Shown: one piece after another, positions 37,850 to 49,790 of the stretch
Layout of the letters: every line of letters starts with the position of its first letter
Position numbering within the stretch: the stretch's first letter is position 1
NCBI GenBank assembly: GCA_038373885.1
Contig: JAWZYV010013015.1
Coordinates: 62,001 to 126,000, forward strand
From: Cheiracanthium punctorium
Lineage: Eukaryota; Arthropoda; Arachnida; Araneae; Cheiracanthiidae
Direction: 5' to 3'
Length of the DNA stretch: 64,000 bases
The notes under the pieces: generated by a model
What the model saw: the letters and a program-made list of their open reading frames with translations, nothing else
What the model was told of the DNA's origin: nothing
The model's database searches: none
Position numbers and translations under genes: made by a program

Positions 37850-38900
37850 TAATCAATATTTCTGAAAAATTGGAAGCCTAGAATTTAAGTTGAGTGCCAA
37901 CCTATCATGTCACCAAATTTCGTTTCATTCCCTGCAGTCTATTTCGTGATGCTGGAACAAAATTTCAGCATTTTAAAACAATTTTCACAAAATCTCAAAA
38001 TGTAATAAAAATATTTTAAAAATTCAACGGCTATAAATTAAGATTAGCAACTACCTATCATATCACCAAATTTTGTATCATTCGTATTAGTCGTTATTAC
38101 GTGATGCTTGAAGAAATATAAGCGTATTTCGAGAGAATTTTCACAAAATCTAAAAAAAATGTTTAAAAAATTGGACACCTATAGTTTATGTTGAGCAACC
38201 ATCTATCATGTGACCAAATTTCATACCATTCGCTTTAGTCGTTATTACGTAATGCGTGAACAAAGATTTGCTCAATTTTAAAAGATTTTCGCAAAATCTC
38301 GAAATCTGTTTTTTTTTTTTATTATTATTAGATGCTTATAGTTTAAGGTGAGTGACCACCTATCACTTCACCGAATATCATTTTTTCATCTTTGCAGTTA
38401 TTGCGTGATGTGCGAACATAAATTTTCGCAGTTTGAAACGATTTTCGCAAAATCTCAAAATCTAATCAAGATTTTTTTTTAATCGGCGCCTATGTTTTAA
38501 GTTGAGTGACCACCAATCATGATACCAAATTCATAGCTGCCAACTCTTCCGGTTTTCCCGGAAGATTTTTCACCACTATCTTCAAACAGTTTTATTTTAC
38601 AATAAAATTTTGGACTTATTTTAAGCTTAAATTCGTTAGTAAAAATTAGTGGTGGAAAATCTTCCGGAAAAACCGGAAGAGTTGGCAGCTATGCAAATTT
38701 CATTTCAATTGCTTCAGTCGTTTATACGTGATGCTCGAACATAAATTTTCGCAGTTTGAAACGATTTTCGCAAAATCTCAAAATCCAATCCAGATTTTTT
38801 TTTTTTTGATTCAACGCCTATGTTTTAAGTTGAGTGACCACCTATCATGACACCAAATTTCATATCATTCGCTTCAGTCGTTTTTACGTGATGTTTCAAC
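37850..38900 (+). repeat. Degenerate tandem array, ~155-bp unit
   Basis: At least six units repeat the block GTTGAGTGACCACCTATCAT, then ACCAAATTTCATTTCATTCG and TTTTCGCAAAATCTCAAAAT. Anchors lie near 37878, 38039, 38189, 38345, 38498 and 38826; the last gap is widened by the 162-bp MITE at 38532. Confidence 0.85.
38532..38693. mobile_element. TGCCAAC-ended MITE, copy 4, 6-bp TSD
   Basis: It begins CATAGCTGCCAACTCTTCCG and ends with the exact complement. CAAATT flanks at 38526-38531 and 38694-38699. Only 162 bp long and almost fully palindromic at its ends. It sits inside a unit of the 155-bp array. Confidence 0.92.
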
Positions 38901-38987
38901 AAAAAAAGCGTCAAGGACAGAATGACAGAACGACCGACAAACTTTTTTGCAGATGCGGCGCCCAGATGCCCGCCCCGGACCGGCCCT

Positions 38988-39990
38988 GGTTACAAAAATA
39001 AGATGGCTAAATGATAAAAACTTACAAAAAGGTACAAATTATTTTCGTCCTATATTAATTCTGGGGAGCTTCTGGATATATTGGCCTTTATCAAAAAACG
39101 GAAAGGAAAAAAAAAAGTAAGAAAATCTGAAACACTTTCAGATTTTAGATATGCACTAAAGTGCTATATATTAAAAGCGCACTATAATTCATGGGTCTCC
39201 CCTATTTTCTTTCCTTATTCCATTATGTTGGAAAGTATATCATTATTCATGAGTGTGATTAAACAAAAATAAAATTGATATTTCTAACATCCTTTTTCTG
39301 GATGCAATGCATTAGAAATAGATGGGGAAAAGCTGCGCAGAAAAATGCACAATTCGAACTGAATGAAAGTTTCAAAAGTTTAATTCAGGTGTATTCATAA
39401 CCCAAGTAGCAGACGACAAATTGCGCCAAGAGCTAGAATCATATCTTCTGTAAATCGCATATCAACCATTTTTTTTTTTTTTTTTTCGCAATTAAAAAGT
39501 TGCACATTTTAGTCTCGGAAAATTTCCAAATCCTATTTTTCTTTTGAGTATAAAACATTTTATTCCTGCTCTGATTTCACATGCACACGATATTTTAATT
39601 AAAAAATAACCTTACAAATAATCTAAACAAAAAAAAATCGTCATTCTTTTATTTTTACTTAAAGAGTCTGAATCATTTAATAAACTTGCCAAATATGGCA
39701 ACCTAGATATGCTTAATCCTCACTCATTCCACTGCGGGAGGGGAGGGGGGGATTACAATTGCAAAATGGCGAAGAGCAAAAATTAGCCTTTTGCGACACG
39801 TTTTTTATCGATATCTCCTAAAATATTTCGAATTTCAAAAAATCGCTTCGAGGGGTATGACGGGACCCGTCCTGGAGAATTTCCATACAAAATTTGGTAG
39901 GTCTACTATCAACCGTCTCGGAGCTACGCGAGACACAAACAAACTAACCAACTAACTGGCATTTTACAGTTAGTTTTATTTATACAGATT
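38988..39990 (+). repeat. 1-kb direct duplication, copy 1
   Basis: It runs from GGTTACAAAAATAA to a TTTATTTATACAGAT end. It aligns nearly collinearly with 40408-41395, including the ATCGATATCTCCTAAAATA and GACCCGTCCTG blocks. Confidence 0.85.
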
Positions 39991-40407
39991 TAAAACAATT
40001 TTGGCATCTATAGGTTAAATTCACTTGCCCTTTAATATAATTCCAAATTTCATTATACTGCATTGGCATTTTTCAACAATGAGCGAACAAACATTCACGC
40101 AACTTTCACAAAATCAGAAAATCTATTAGCCGCCTCCGGCGACCAGTTGGTTCGCCATCTTAATAAATCTTGTTCGGAGAGAATCCTGTTCCTCACTGGC
40201 TTCCTTGGCACTGAAATCTCTCAGATTCTGGATGGAATTTAAAATAAAGATGATTGCAAATAGAAGCGGCCCTACGGTAAATGGCGCCCCCTGCTAATGT
40301 AAAAAAGACGCCCCCGTTTTATGCTGTATTTAGTTTTTGAGTTCGAAATGACGCCTATTGAAGCCGGCGCTCAGCTGCGATGATTACCGTGTCGGGCCGC
40401 CCCCGGT

Positions 40408-41395
40408 TACAAAAATAATATGGTTAAATGATAACAACCGACAAAAAGGAACAAACTGTTTTCGTCCTATATTAATTCTGAAGAGCTTCTGGATATATTG
40501 GCCTTTATAAAAAAAAAACGGAAAGGAGAAAAAAAAAAAAGTAAGAAAATCTGAAACACTTTCAGATTTTAAATACGCACTAAAGTGCTATATATTAAAA
40601 GCGTATTATAATCCATGGGTCTTCCCTATTTTCTTTCCTTATTCCATTAAGTTGGGAAGTATATCGTTATTTATGAGTGTGATTAAACAAAATTAAAATT
40701 TATATTTCTAACATCATGTTTCTGGATGTAATACATTATAAATAGATGGGGAAAAGCTGCACAGAAATACACACAATTCGAACTGAATGAATATTTCAAA
40801 AACTTGTTCAGGTGTATTCATAATCCAAATGGCAGACGATAAAATTACGATAAATTGCGTCAAGCGCTAGAATACCATCTTCTCAAAATCGCATATTCAA
40901 CCATTTTATTTTTCGCCAAATTTAAAAGTTGCCCATTTTAGTCTCGGAAAATTTCCAAATCCTATTTTTCTTTTGAGTATGAAACATTTCATTCCTGCTC
41001 TGATTTCACATGCACGCGATATTTTAATTAAAAAATAACCTTTCAAATAATCTTTAAAAAAATCTTTATTATTTTATTTTTACTTCAAGAGTCTGAATCA
41101 TTTAATAAACTTGCCAAATATGGCAACCTAGATATGCTTAATTCTCACTTTTTCCACTGCGGGGTTACAATTGCGAAATGGCGGAGAGCAAGAATGAGCC
41201 TCTTGCGACACGTTTTTTATCGATATCTCCTAAAATAAATAGAATTTCAAAAAAAAAAATGGCTTCGAGGTATGTCGGGACCCGTCCTGTAGAATTTCCA
41301 TACAAAATTTGGTAGGTCTAGGATCACCCGTCTAGGAGCTACGCGAGACACAGACAAACTAACCAACATTTTATAGTTTGTTTTATTTATATAGA
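40408..41395 (+). repeat. 1-kb direct duplication, copy 2
   Basis: This is the second copy of the unit at 38988. A further partial copy of its first part (CACTGAAGTGCTAGATGTTA) lies at about 58640-58830, so the unit is a dispersed repeat rather than only a local duplication. Between the copies (39990-40407) is a different piece including GGCGCCCCCTGC. Confidence 0.8.
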
Positions 41396-41588
41396 TATAT
41401 AATTAATAAGTTAAACAAGGAATATTACTGCAAAATGACATACCCCGTAGGGGAAAAAAGTATATCAGCAGAATCAGGGGGCCAAACAGTATGAAATTCA
41501 ATGAACCAAAATATACAAGATTCGTTGGAAAGCAAATTATAACCTCTGGGACACTCGTCAGGGGCCATTCCCAGAAACCCATAGTTTA

Positions 41589-42290
41589 AATGACCACTTA
41601 TAATGATGCTAGATTTTATTTCATTCGCTTCTGTGATTTATGCGTGATGCGTATACAAATATTTGCAAATTTTGAATAAATTTCTAAAAATTTCATATAA
41701 TTATAGTGTTCAAAATTTTGAAAAATATTCAATCCCTGTAGTACGAGTTAAATGATCACCTATCATGATAGTAAATTTCATTTGATTCGTTTCAACGGTT
41801 TTTGAGTGATAAGTGGATAAAAAATTACACTTTTAGAATAAATTTTCGCAAAATCTAATAAAATTTTCAAAAAATTCGACGCACGACTATAGTTTGCATT
41901 AAGTGACCACCTCTCAGGCCACTCAATTTCATTTTATTCGATTTAGTCGTTATTACGCGATGAGCGAACAAAAAATTACGCACTTTGAAACAATTTTTGC
42001 AAAATCTCGAAATATAATCAAATTATTTTTTAAAAAATTCGAAACCTATAGTTTAAGTTGAATGACCACTTATCATTTCCCCAAATTACATTTCATATGA
42101 TTTTACATAATGCCCGAACAAAAAAAGCGTCATGGACAGAAAGACAAACAAACATACCTTTTTTTACGGCAATATTAGGTTCCCAAATGCTTGAAACGAA
42201 CAGAAATCGAAAAAATTTTAGAATATAATAAAATTTAGAAATAATAGAAAACGAATTTTAATGTACAGACAAAAGACTAATTTTAATTTT
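41589..42290 (+). repeat. Second array of the ~155-bp unit
   Basis: Four further diverged units are anchored near 41589, 41741, 41897 and 42054, then a GACAGAAAGACAAACAAAC stretch. The SINE at 42293 interrupts the element before its expected ATATAGAT end. Confidence 0.75.
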
Positions 42291-42292
42291 TA

Positions 42293-43810
42293 GGCCTCAC
42301 CATGGCGTAGTGGTAATGCCACTAGAAATGGTAGACGGGCGAAGTGTGAAGGTCCCAGGTTCGGGTCCCATCGCGCGTCCGTCGACCTATCCGTTCGGAG
42401 TTTTCCGTGGTTTTCTCCGAAACTTAGCGTAAATACGGGTTAGGACCCCTTAGAAAGACCCCCACGGAGGGCACCCCACCCATAGGCCTACACGCTTAAA
42501 TCTATTGAGTAAAATAATAATCAAACGGAGTATATTTTTACTCAATTATTGACTTCAAACAGCCATTCTCCCGATTGAGTAAAATTTGCTCCATTAATCG
42601 ACAAATATCAATGGAGCGAAAAATTCTCAATTTTTGAGCATTATACAACAGCTCCATTTAGGCTAAATAATAATCAAAAAGGAGGAGTGTCAGTCCGTTT
42701 TTGATTAATATACTCAATTATGATTATTTAAGCTATAGAATGAGCTTTTTTACAAAATCAGTCCTTTTTTAATTAATATATCTGTACTCAATATTATTTT
42801 AAGCTAGAAAAAGGGTGTCATGAAAATTTGCTGTTTTTGATTGATATATTGAATTATTCGTTTTCTTCATTTTTTATTATCAGAGCTGTTATCTATGATT
42901 ATAAGCCCGAGAAAATAAATTTTAAATCAAGGCAAATACATTACATATATCTTAATACACTATAAAAAAGTATTTCTTTAATAAATAGAATATAATTTCA
43001 CTATAGTCTCTAGTTATAAAACGAATTCACAGTACAGTCAGAATACACAAATGCAATCATGGTTAAACCAGCTGTAAGATTCAATTAAAGCAGCAACCCA
43101 ATTTATTTACATGAAAAAGGTAAAATAGTACTTACTCACTTGACTGAAGATATCATAACTTCATTTGTTTTACAAGAGCGACGAGATTTTTATAATCCAA
43201 TCGTAAGAAACTATGTCCATTAAAACAACATTTTTACCGAAAGCATCCTCTCCACATTTAGGTTGAATTTATTTCACAACTCTGAATATGAAAAAGATTT
43301 ATTTGGTATTCGGATATAAAATAAAATTATCACCATTCTAAAGTATCATCGGGTATCCTCTTCAGAAACTCTTAATTCATAATTTGATAAAGACATGTTT
43401 GCTCTTCGATGATCGCCACAACAAAGAATATAAATAACCACTGCGTAAGGCATACGATTCCCGCTTCCCGCGTTGTGTTGTCTGTGGTGACTATGTTTAT
43501 GTACCGTTTTCCGTTAAGGTCACGTGATAGAAATAGGATATCTTACTACGCATTTTTCGTGGGGGAGAGACAGAATTCTCAAATAGACAAGATTTTACTG
43601 AAAAATGGAGTATAATAGGATCTAGCGAATCCTGAGCATTGAGGGGAATTGAGGAGATAACAAATTATTGTCTTTAATGAGTATTTTTTAGCGTAAAAGG
43701 ATTTATATCAGCCGATAAGAAATTTAATCAATAAAGGAGTGTTAGTTTTAATCAATAGATTTAAGCGTGTAGAGCCCATGCGTAGCTAATCGGCCTTAAT
43801 CCCACAACAC
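42293..43810 (+). mobile_element. tRNA-derived SINE, subfamily B, copy 2, split by an insertion
   Basis: The tRNA-like head is GGCCTCACCATGGCGTAGTG with a B box near 42360. The body reaches CACCCCACCCATAGGCCTA at 42490. The tail resumes at 43770 and ends TTAATCCCACAACAC. The 1.28-kb element at 42491-43769 lies between. Loose ATTTTTTAG-like repeats flank the whole. Confidence 0.85.
42491..43769. mobile_element. 1.28-kb TA-flanked DNA transposon inside the SINE
   Basis: The ends CACGCTTAAATCTATTGA and its exact complement face inward. TA flanks at 42489-42490 and 43770-43771. The intact SINE relative at 7072-7308 shows the empty site CCTAGA, proving the TA duplication. Subterminal repeats related to GAGTAAAAT and GGAGTRT recur inside. 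No transposase is visible, so it is a nonautonomous Tc1/mariner-type element. Confidence 0.9.
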
Positions 43811-44259
43811 ATTTATTTTTTAGATTTTTTTTTTTTTGGGGGGGGGGGGAGAAGGCATAAAATACTCACAGTGTAACGATGCAATTCCTGGATAACACAT
43901 TTTCAATAATATAATTTGTCTATTTAGTATACCTTATTGCAAAAGTCCAGCTTTGATTTCAATTGCATAGTAGTAAGATAAATAACTATTGGACATAATT
44001 TAAAACTTAGTTCCCAAATTAATAGATAAAAATAGAAATATCAACATATACCTTTTTCTTTCTTTCTTGTTTTTTAATTATCCTTTAGTTTAAATCAATA
44101 TACACTTTTTCTTTTTTTTTTCCAAATTATCCTTCAGTTCAAGTATAAAATATTACTTTTCTACTAACTCGAAATACAGCAGTATAAAATAGCTGAATTG
44201 TATTAAAACTTCTACAAATATTTACACATTCTGAATTTTTTTTCTCAAAATCTAATCAA

Positions 44260-44757
44260 AACTTTCAAAAAATTCGACCGGAATAGTTTAATTCTGTATT
44301 TTCGTATGAATGTGTTTGTATTTTCACAAAATCTCAAAATATATTTTTTTCTTTAATTCGACGCCTAGTATAAGTTGAGTGATCGCCTATCATGTCACCA
44401 AATATCATTTCATTCGCTATATTTGTTATTACATGATGCGTTAGCAAAAATTTACGGAGTTCGGAACAATTTTCGTGAAATCTCAAAATTTATTAAGTAT
44501 TTGAAGCGTACAGTTTAACGTTGAGTGACCACCAATCATGTCAGCAAACTTTATTTTATTAGCTTCAGTCATTTTTACGTGAAGCGCGAACAAACAAGCA
44601 AAAAAATGCGTCACGAACAGAATGACAGAGAATTTTTTTTTAGGTCGCACTGGATACCAATGTGCTTGAAACAAATAGAAATCGCAAAATTTTTGAATTC
44701 CAAGTACTATACAGACGAAAGTCTGTCAGAGGAAAGTCTTATTTATATAGATTTAAC
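44260..44757 (+). repeat. Third copy of the ~155-bp-unit repeat with ATATAGAT end
   Basis: Units lie near 44357 and 44519, then a GACAGAATGACAGA-like stretch and the end TCTTATTTATATAGATTT. This shows what the 3' end of the family looks like when not interrupted. Confidence 0.75.
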
Positions 44758-45013
44758 TTCTTAAAATATCATTTCATACTTTAAATTCATACAAACACAG
44801 ATCTAAATGTTATTGTTGTTGCTGTTGTTGTTGTTGTATCCAGGGATGGAAGATTGCACTATCCCAGAAGATGGGAGACATTGTCCCCGAAGGGCTTTGA
44901 CTTCTGCGTTGGTCCCTAATTTTGAACCAATTCCAGAGGAGGGACCAACCCCCCTGAAATCGGCACCCCAGAGCAGGGGCGTAGCCATGGGGGGGGTGTT
45001 AGGGGGTCATAAC

Positions 45014-48000
45014 CAGGGCCGGACTGGGCCATCGGGCGGTCGGGCTATCGCCCGATGGGCCGGTGGTCGTGTGGGCCGCATGGACCGATGCTCTAGAAGG
45101 CCTAAATTCGACATCGATCCATAAGGTTGCGACGCAACATATGCAAGGGGGAGGGGGGCTTTCTATTTTGTATGCTGAATAATGCTTCCCATATCTAAAG
45201 TATCTTTGTAATGATTAAAATTGCAATGACCTTTATAGAGCATTTCAAAAATACACATTGAGACTAGAGATCTACACGGGCCTGAAAATTGAGTCCCGAG
45301 TCGACGATTCTTGACCTTGAAGGTTCGTTCCAAGTCCGTAATACATTTGAAACAAACGTACGACCCGGCGAGTACGGGCCGATTATTCACAAAATAATAA
45401 CTCGAAAATTCCAGAAATTAAAAAATATATAAAACATACCAAATAGATCGATGAATAAATATTTTTCAGGAATTTTATATATTAAGTTATTAATATTAAT
45501 ACTAATAATCAAAATGATGATAATGTAAACGATAAAATAGTCATGCAGTACAAGTACATGCATTTAAATTTAAAATTCGACATTTGTGACGGTTTATCAT
45601 TTGGCTCCCTCGTCGGTCAAAGTCTTGCGCTACTACTGGGTAACAAAATTTTCAAACCCCAAAGTCTTTCAAAGTGAACGGAGTAGCTAAAAAAAAAAAA
45701 AGTTTTTTTTTTTTTTTTTCGGATTGCAGGAAGGTGAAAAAGAAAAAAAAAATATAAGCACAGGACATAAGTCCGTCCCGGCCCGTTGACAAAAGATTTA
45801 TAAATCCAGTACCCGTACCCGGCTCGAGCAGTTCTCTTGAGACAAACACTTTACAATTCGAGTGGCTGGCGCGACGATCCGCACCTGCTTTCAACAGATA
45901 GTTGAAAAAGACAGGCATCTAAAAATCTTTTACTATCTACAGACCTGTATATAGGTTTCGGGTCATACCGGACCCTTAATGCCTCAAAATTGTCTCATAA
46001 ACAATTGCCAGAATAGGAAAATATGTTTAAAAAAGCAATAGCACGCCCATATTCCAGTGAGAAAAATAAAACAAATAGACGGTAACTCTAAATTCCCAAT
46101 GACACAAGCTACGAATCAGCGAGGATGGGTTCTCTCGAGTGCAAAAGAAATCGCGGCATTCTGATTTCCATACACCTGTGAAAAAACCACGAAATGCAAA
46201 TTACTGGCTGCTCTGGATAGTGTCTGTTCCGATTATATCTACTTTTATACGGTTTTGAAAAAAATAAATAGTAAACTAAGATTTAAACCAATGAGTCTAA
46301 TCAATATTCGGATTTAATGAAGTCATATTATACACATATATCTATGCATGATTTTTCCTTTTGCTTTTCGTTTAAATATTTACCTCTGTACTTCAAGTGT
46401 AGTAAAACTACAAGATGGCATGACAAAATGGCTTTTCATTCCCTTCTTTCCCTTTTGAATATAATGAGGTTTTAAACCCTCATTTCTTAGAAGTTCACAT
46501 TCTTATAATGGCACACATATGCTAAGGTAGCTGATTTTTTCTTTTGTTTTGTTTTGTTTTCTGTCTTTTTTTTTAATGTCCAATGCAATTGATACTGTTT
46601 TTAAGTGTTTCCTTGTCTATGAAAATTCAAATCATGAATATGATTCACAATGTTTGGATCCATTTCTTCTTGGTATTCATTAGCTGTTTTTAAATGCTAT
46701 TAATGATTCTTTTATTTCTGAGATGGTGAATCTGAATGAAAGTACGTTAAATAGTAGATAATTAAGTTAAACGAAGTTATTGCAGGATTTCTTTTCACAG
46801 TTCAACTTTCATAATTTTCCAATTAGTATTTAACGTTAAACTGTCCCAACAATGGAAACTATTGTATGAAAATGACCTAAGATCTACAGGTTTATGCAGT
46901 TTTTCTCTTCAAATGAAAGTATTATATCTATCAATTTATTAATTAAAAATGCTCTACAGATTATTAAAATGATGACAATAGCTATCAGGTATTGTACTCT
47001 CAAAAGTAGTTACAATTTAGTTTCTGAATGTAACTATTTCTAAGTATCTACTGATAAAATATAAATCGAGCATTTAAAGCACGACCAAATAGTTTATTTA
47101 TGTTTAATTAGATAAAATATTCTAGTTAAACTCAGGTAAGCAAACAAAGTAATTTAAAGTAATATACAGATACATACACCAACATAATGTGATATCAATA
47201 ATTGTCACAGACTAAATTTAAGTAATTGCCTTCCCTCCTCCGTCGCCCCCCTGGATTTTATCAGCCTTGTCTCTGTACTGACAAAAATACCTTTATGCGG
47301 ACAAATCACCCAACCCTGGTTTCAAGAGGGAAAAAAAAAAAAAAAAAATCCACACTCAGCCAGAATGCAGTCAAATCTCGTTAGTAAGTCACCTGTATAA
47401 GACATTGCTCCGCATACTACATCATCTTTCAAAATTCCTAACACTTTTAATACGTCTTTTCACATACTTTACTCAGGGATGAGATTCTTCAGCTTTTTGG
47501 CTGATTTCAGCTTAAAAATTATTAGGAATTTTTTTTATTTTTTTTTTGTCTCTTTTCTCTGAAAATTCTGCTTTTTTTTCTGTGGATTTCTGATAGTAGT
47601 TATTAATTACTGTGTAAAGATTATCTTGTAGCATGTTTTGATACTTTACTTCTTAAAACTTCTTTCACATATAAATATCACGTGTGCAAATTTTTTGCTC
47701 TCGTATAATTTCAGTCTTTTTGCTTTTTTGCCAATCTCATCCCTGTTTACCCAGCTTATTGCGTCGCTATTTTTTCAACCATTCCACATACGACGGCACC
47801 TTTAGTTTTCCCTACCTTTGGTAAGGTTATCTACCAAAACCACTTAATTTTTGTTGCGCAGGACTCAATATTTTTCCTTACGAAGATTGTTGCCTTTATC
47901 CACAAATTTCAGGACTTCATCTAGGACTCTTTTTCGTTTCGACTTCCGTACGTTGACAAATTAAATATGACAGATTGTACAGTTAAATTATAAGTATGCC

Positions 48001-48431
48001 TCCTCCTCCTAAAGGTAAAACTTACTTTTTTTTAAGTAGGAAAATGCCACTGGATCATAGAATTAAATTATTTTGAAAGTTGCCTTTAAATTATTTTTTA
48101 AAAAGCTTCAAAAAACTATAGTGCGTTTTAAATAACTTTTCTCGGTTAATGCCACATACAGTTGAACTCGATTTTAGCGCCATTGAAGGGAACAGACCAT
48201 TTAGGACGCTATAAGCGAGTGACGTTGTAAGTGAGCTTCTGCACTTTAGGCAAGTGATTGGACGTACAGAATATCTTAATCATCATAAAAAGTTATCATT
48301 AGTATAACAGAGTTCAACTTAATTTGTGCATTTCCTCGCCCTCGCTATATCATAGACGCGACGCGCTACTAATGTTGGGGGCCGGTTTGGTCGAATCGCC
48401 CGGGCCGTTTCAGCGGTCCAGTCCGGCCCTG
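45014..48431. mobile_element. hAT element, inner (CAGGGCCGGACTGG ends)
   Basis: It begins CAGGGCCGGACTGGGCC and ends CCAGTCCGGCCCTG. GTCATAAC is duplicated exactly at 45006-45013 and 48432-48439. It is 3.4 kb, with no convincing transposase. A MITE at 47474-47745 lies inside. A homopolymer pair (A run, then T run) sits near 45690-45720. Confidence 0.93.
47474..47745. mobile_element. CAGGGATGAGATT-ended MITE
   Basis: It begins CAGGGATGAGATT and ends AATCTCATCCCTG, exact inverted ends of 13 bases. TTTACT and TTTACC flank it, a 6-bp duplication with one mismatch. It lies inside the inner hAT. Confidence 0.8.
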
Positions 48432-48676
48432 GTCATAACCCCCCCCCCCCATGAGGAATTTTTTGCCATACAAAATGTATATTCTTCACTCCTTTATCAC
48501 ACAGTTGCAGGACATTGCGGACATCACAATTCATTTAGTCGTAACCCCCCCCATGAAAAATTTCTGGCTACGCCCCTGCCCCAGAGGTATCGTTTAAGAA
48601 CTTTGAGGACATTGGAGCCACGGCGGATTTTACGTGCACCAGCTCTAATCACAAATCTTAATCACATCAGTTTATA

Positions 48677-49275
48677 TTGTTACGAATTTCCGGAGCAACC
48701 CCCCCTGTTCTGGAGTTTAAAATAGTTTAAAATTCGTGTTTTACGGGTCAAATAGTTAAATTTTGCATTTTGTTGCATCAAAACTGGTCAACTAGAATGC
48801 GAGATACGGAGGTTTGGTTTTCCCTATTGGTTTATATAGCGTTTTCTAGAAGTCTCCAGAAATATCGTTCGTAGGCCTTCGCTAACCTCACTTTAGGGGA
48901 CTTATTTTTGGCGCAAAATTAAGCGATAATTCGCCAAAGAGGCGCCAAGCTGGGCGACATTTCGGACTTTGGTTTTGGCGCGATTTTTCCAATGGGACTT
49001 GTAGAGCTAGTTTTCTGGCATTAACACTACATAATAGTCTACTGATTCAGCTGTATTCTTATGACGTTATCAATATTCTTGCTTTAAGAGAAACCTTCGG
49101 GAAAGTTCTAATAGCTTCTGCGTCATCTGTAAAAGGAAGCGGGATGCTCCGGTCCAGTTAGTCTTGCTTCTGCTTCATCAGATAGCAGATACTCATGAGA
49201 AGTTAAGACTTTCTATTGACGCTGTAGGATCGATTTTTCAGTTTGTTTTGAAAGCCTTGTTTTAAAGTGCTGTGT
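48677..49275 (+). mobile_element. LTR fragment related to 13568-14362
   Basis: It starts TGTTACGAATTTCCGG and shares GCTAACCTCACTTT-GGGGAC, CCAATGGGAC and AAGTGCTGTGTG with the other copy. It is cut off by the hAT-like end CAGGGGCGTAGCCAG at 49277. Confidence 0.55.
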
Positions 49276-49389
49276 GCAGGGGCGTAGCCAGAAATTTTTC
49301 ATGGGGGGGGGGGTTACGACTACTGTAACTTACATATATACATACATGAAGAATATACATTTTGTATGGCAAAAAATTCCTCATGGGGC

Positions 49390-49790
49390 ACGAGCAGAGG
49401 CACGACAAAGTGATTCTCCTGCATGACAACGCGCGGCCGCACGTTGCCAAACCTGTGAAAACCTACTTGGCAACGTTCAAATGGGACGTCCTACCCCACC
49501 CGCCTTATTCCCCAGACATTGCGCCGTCCGATTATTAGCTGTTTCGTTCGATGGCACATGGTCTGGCTGATCAGCAGTTCACCGCATATGAAGACATTAA
49601 AAAATGGCTTGATTAGTGGATAGCCTTCCACGACGAACACTTCTACCCTCGGGTATTCGAGCTCTGCCCGAACGATGGGAAAAGGTTGTGTCTAGCGATG
49701 GGCAATATTATGAATGAATCATTTGTAACCCTTTCTGCACAATAAAGTTGCATTTTCATACAAAAAAAAGCAGCGAGAACTTAGTTGCGC
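49390..49790 (+). pseudogene. mariner transposase C-terminal fragment
   Basis: The frame reads VILLHDNARPHVAKPVKTYL, then VLPHPPYSPDIAPSDY followed by a stop, then LFRSMAHGLADQQF and a tail ending in a Cys-x-Asn-Asp-Gly-like motif. HDNARPH and SPDIAPSDYxLF carry the second and third Asp of the mariner DD34D triad. In-frame stops make it dead. The 5' side is replaced by a one-ended CAGGGGCGTAGCC repeat at 49277-49389. Confidence 0.85.

Larger units (their letters stand above)
37580..41395 (+). mobile_element. Unclassified dispersed repeat, ACTAGCTG...ATATAGAT type
   Basis: It starts ACTAGCTGAAGTACCCGTCG and closes with GTTTTATTTATATAGAT, end motifs that recur in dispersed animal repeats. The end motif also appears at 39978 and 44742. 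Inside are an array of about 155-bp units, a MITE, a lone hAT-like right end (GGACCGGCCCTG at 38987) and a 1-kb duplication. No coding domain is seen, so I do not assign a class. The stretch is probably several copies merged. Confidence 0.5.
44974..48578. mobile_element. hAT element, outer (CAGGGGCGTAGCC ends)
   Basis: It begins CAGGGGCGTAGCCATGGGG and ends GGCTACGCCCCTG. CCCCAGAG is duplicated exactly at 44966-44973 and 48579-48586. After removing the inner element only a short MITE remains. A one-ended relative starts at 49277. Confidence 0.93.
44806..48650 (-). mobile_element. Retroelement-like 3' end with (ACA)n tail, split by nested hATs
   Basis: The minus strand reads AAACGATACCTCTGGGG and TCTGGAATTGGTTCAAAATT, then ATCCCTGGATACAACAACAA. 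The outer hAT at 44974-48578 splits it. 57960-58380 has a homologous copy (AAACGATACCTGTGGGG, TCTGGAATTGATTGAAAATT) in the other orientation. The simple (ACA)n tail suggests the 3' end of a non-LTR element; no reverse transcriptase is visible. Confidence 0.5.

Noticed and set aside
37850..38900. The ~155-bp array, considered as a CRISPR-like array
   Set aside because: The whole unit repeats, with no constant-repeat and variable-spacer structure, and the setting is eukaryotic.
44807..45124. A 105-codon plus-strand frame beginning with a leucine run
   Set aside because: The leucines come from the (TTG)n tail of a repeat, and the rest runs through hAT ends.
48163..48311. A pogo-like MITE (CAGTTGAACTCG ... 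AGTTCAACTT)
   Set aside because: The ends do not terminate symmetrically and no TA sites fit; the similarity is too weak.
48324..48725. A 133-codon plus-strand open frame
   Set aside because: It crosses the ends of two hAT elements and a poly-C run, so it cannot be a real gene.
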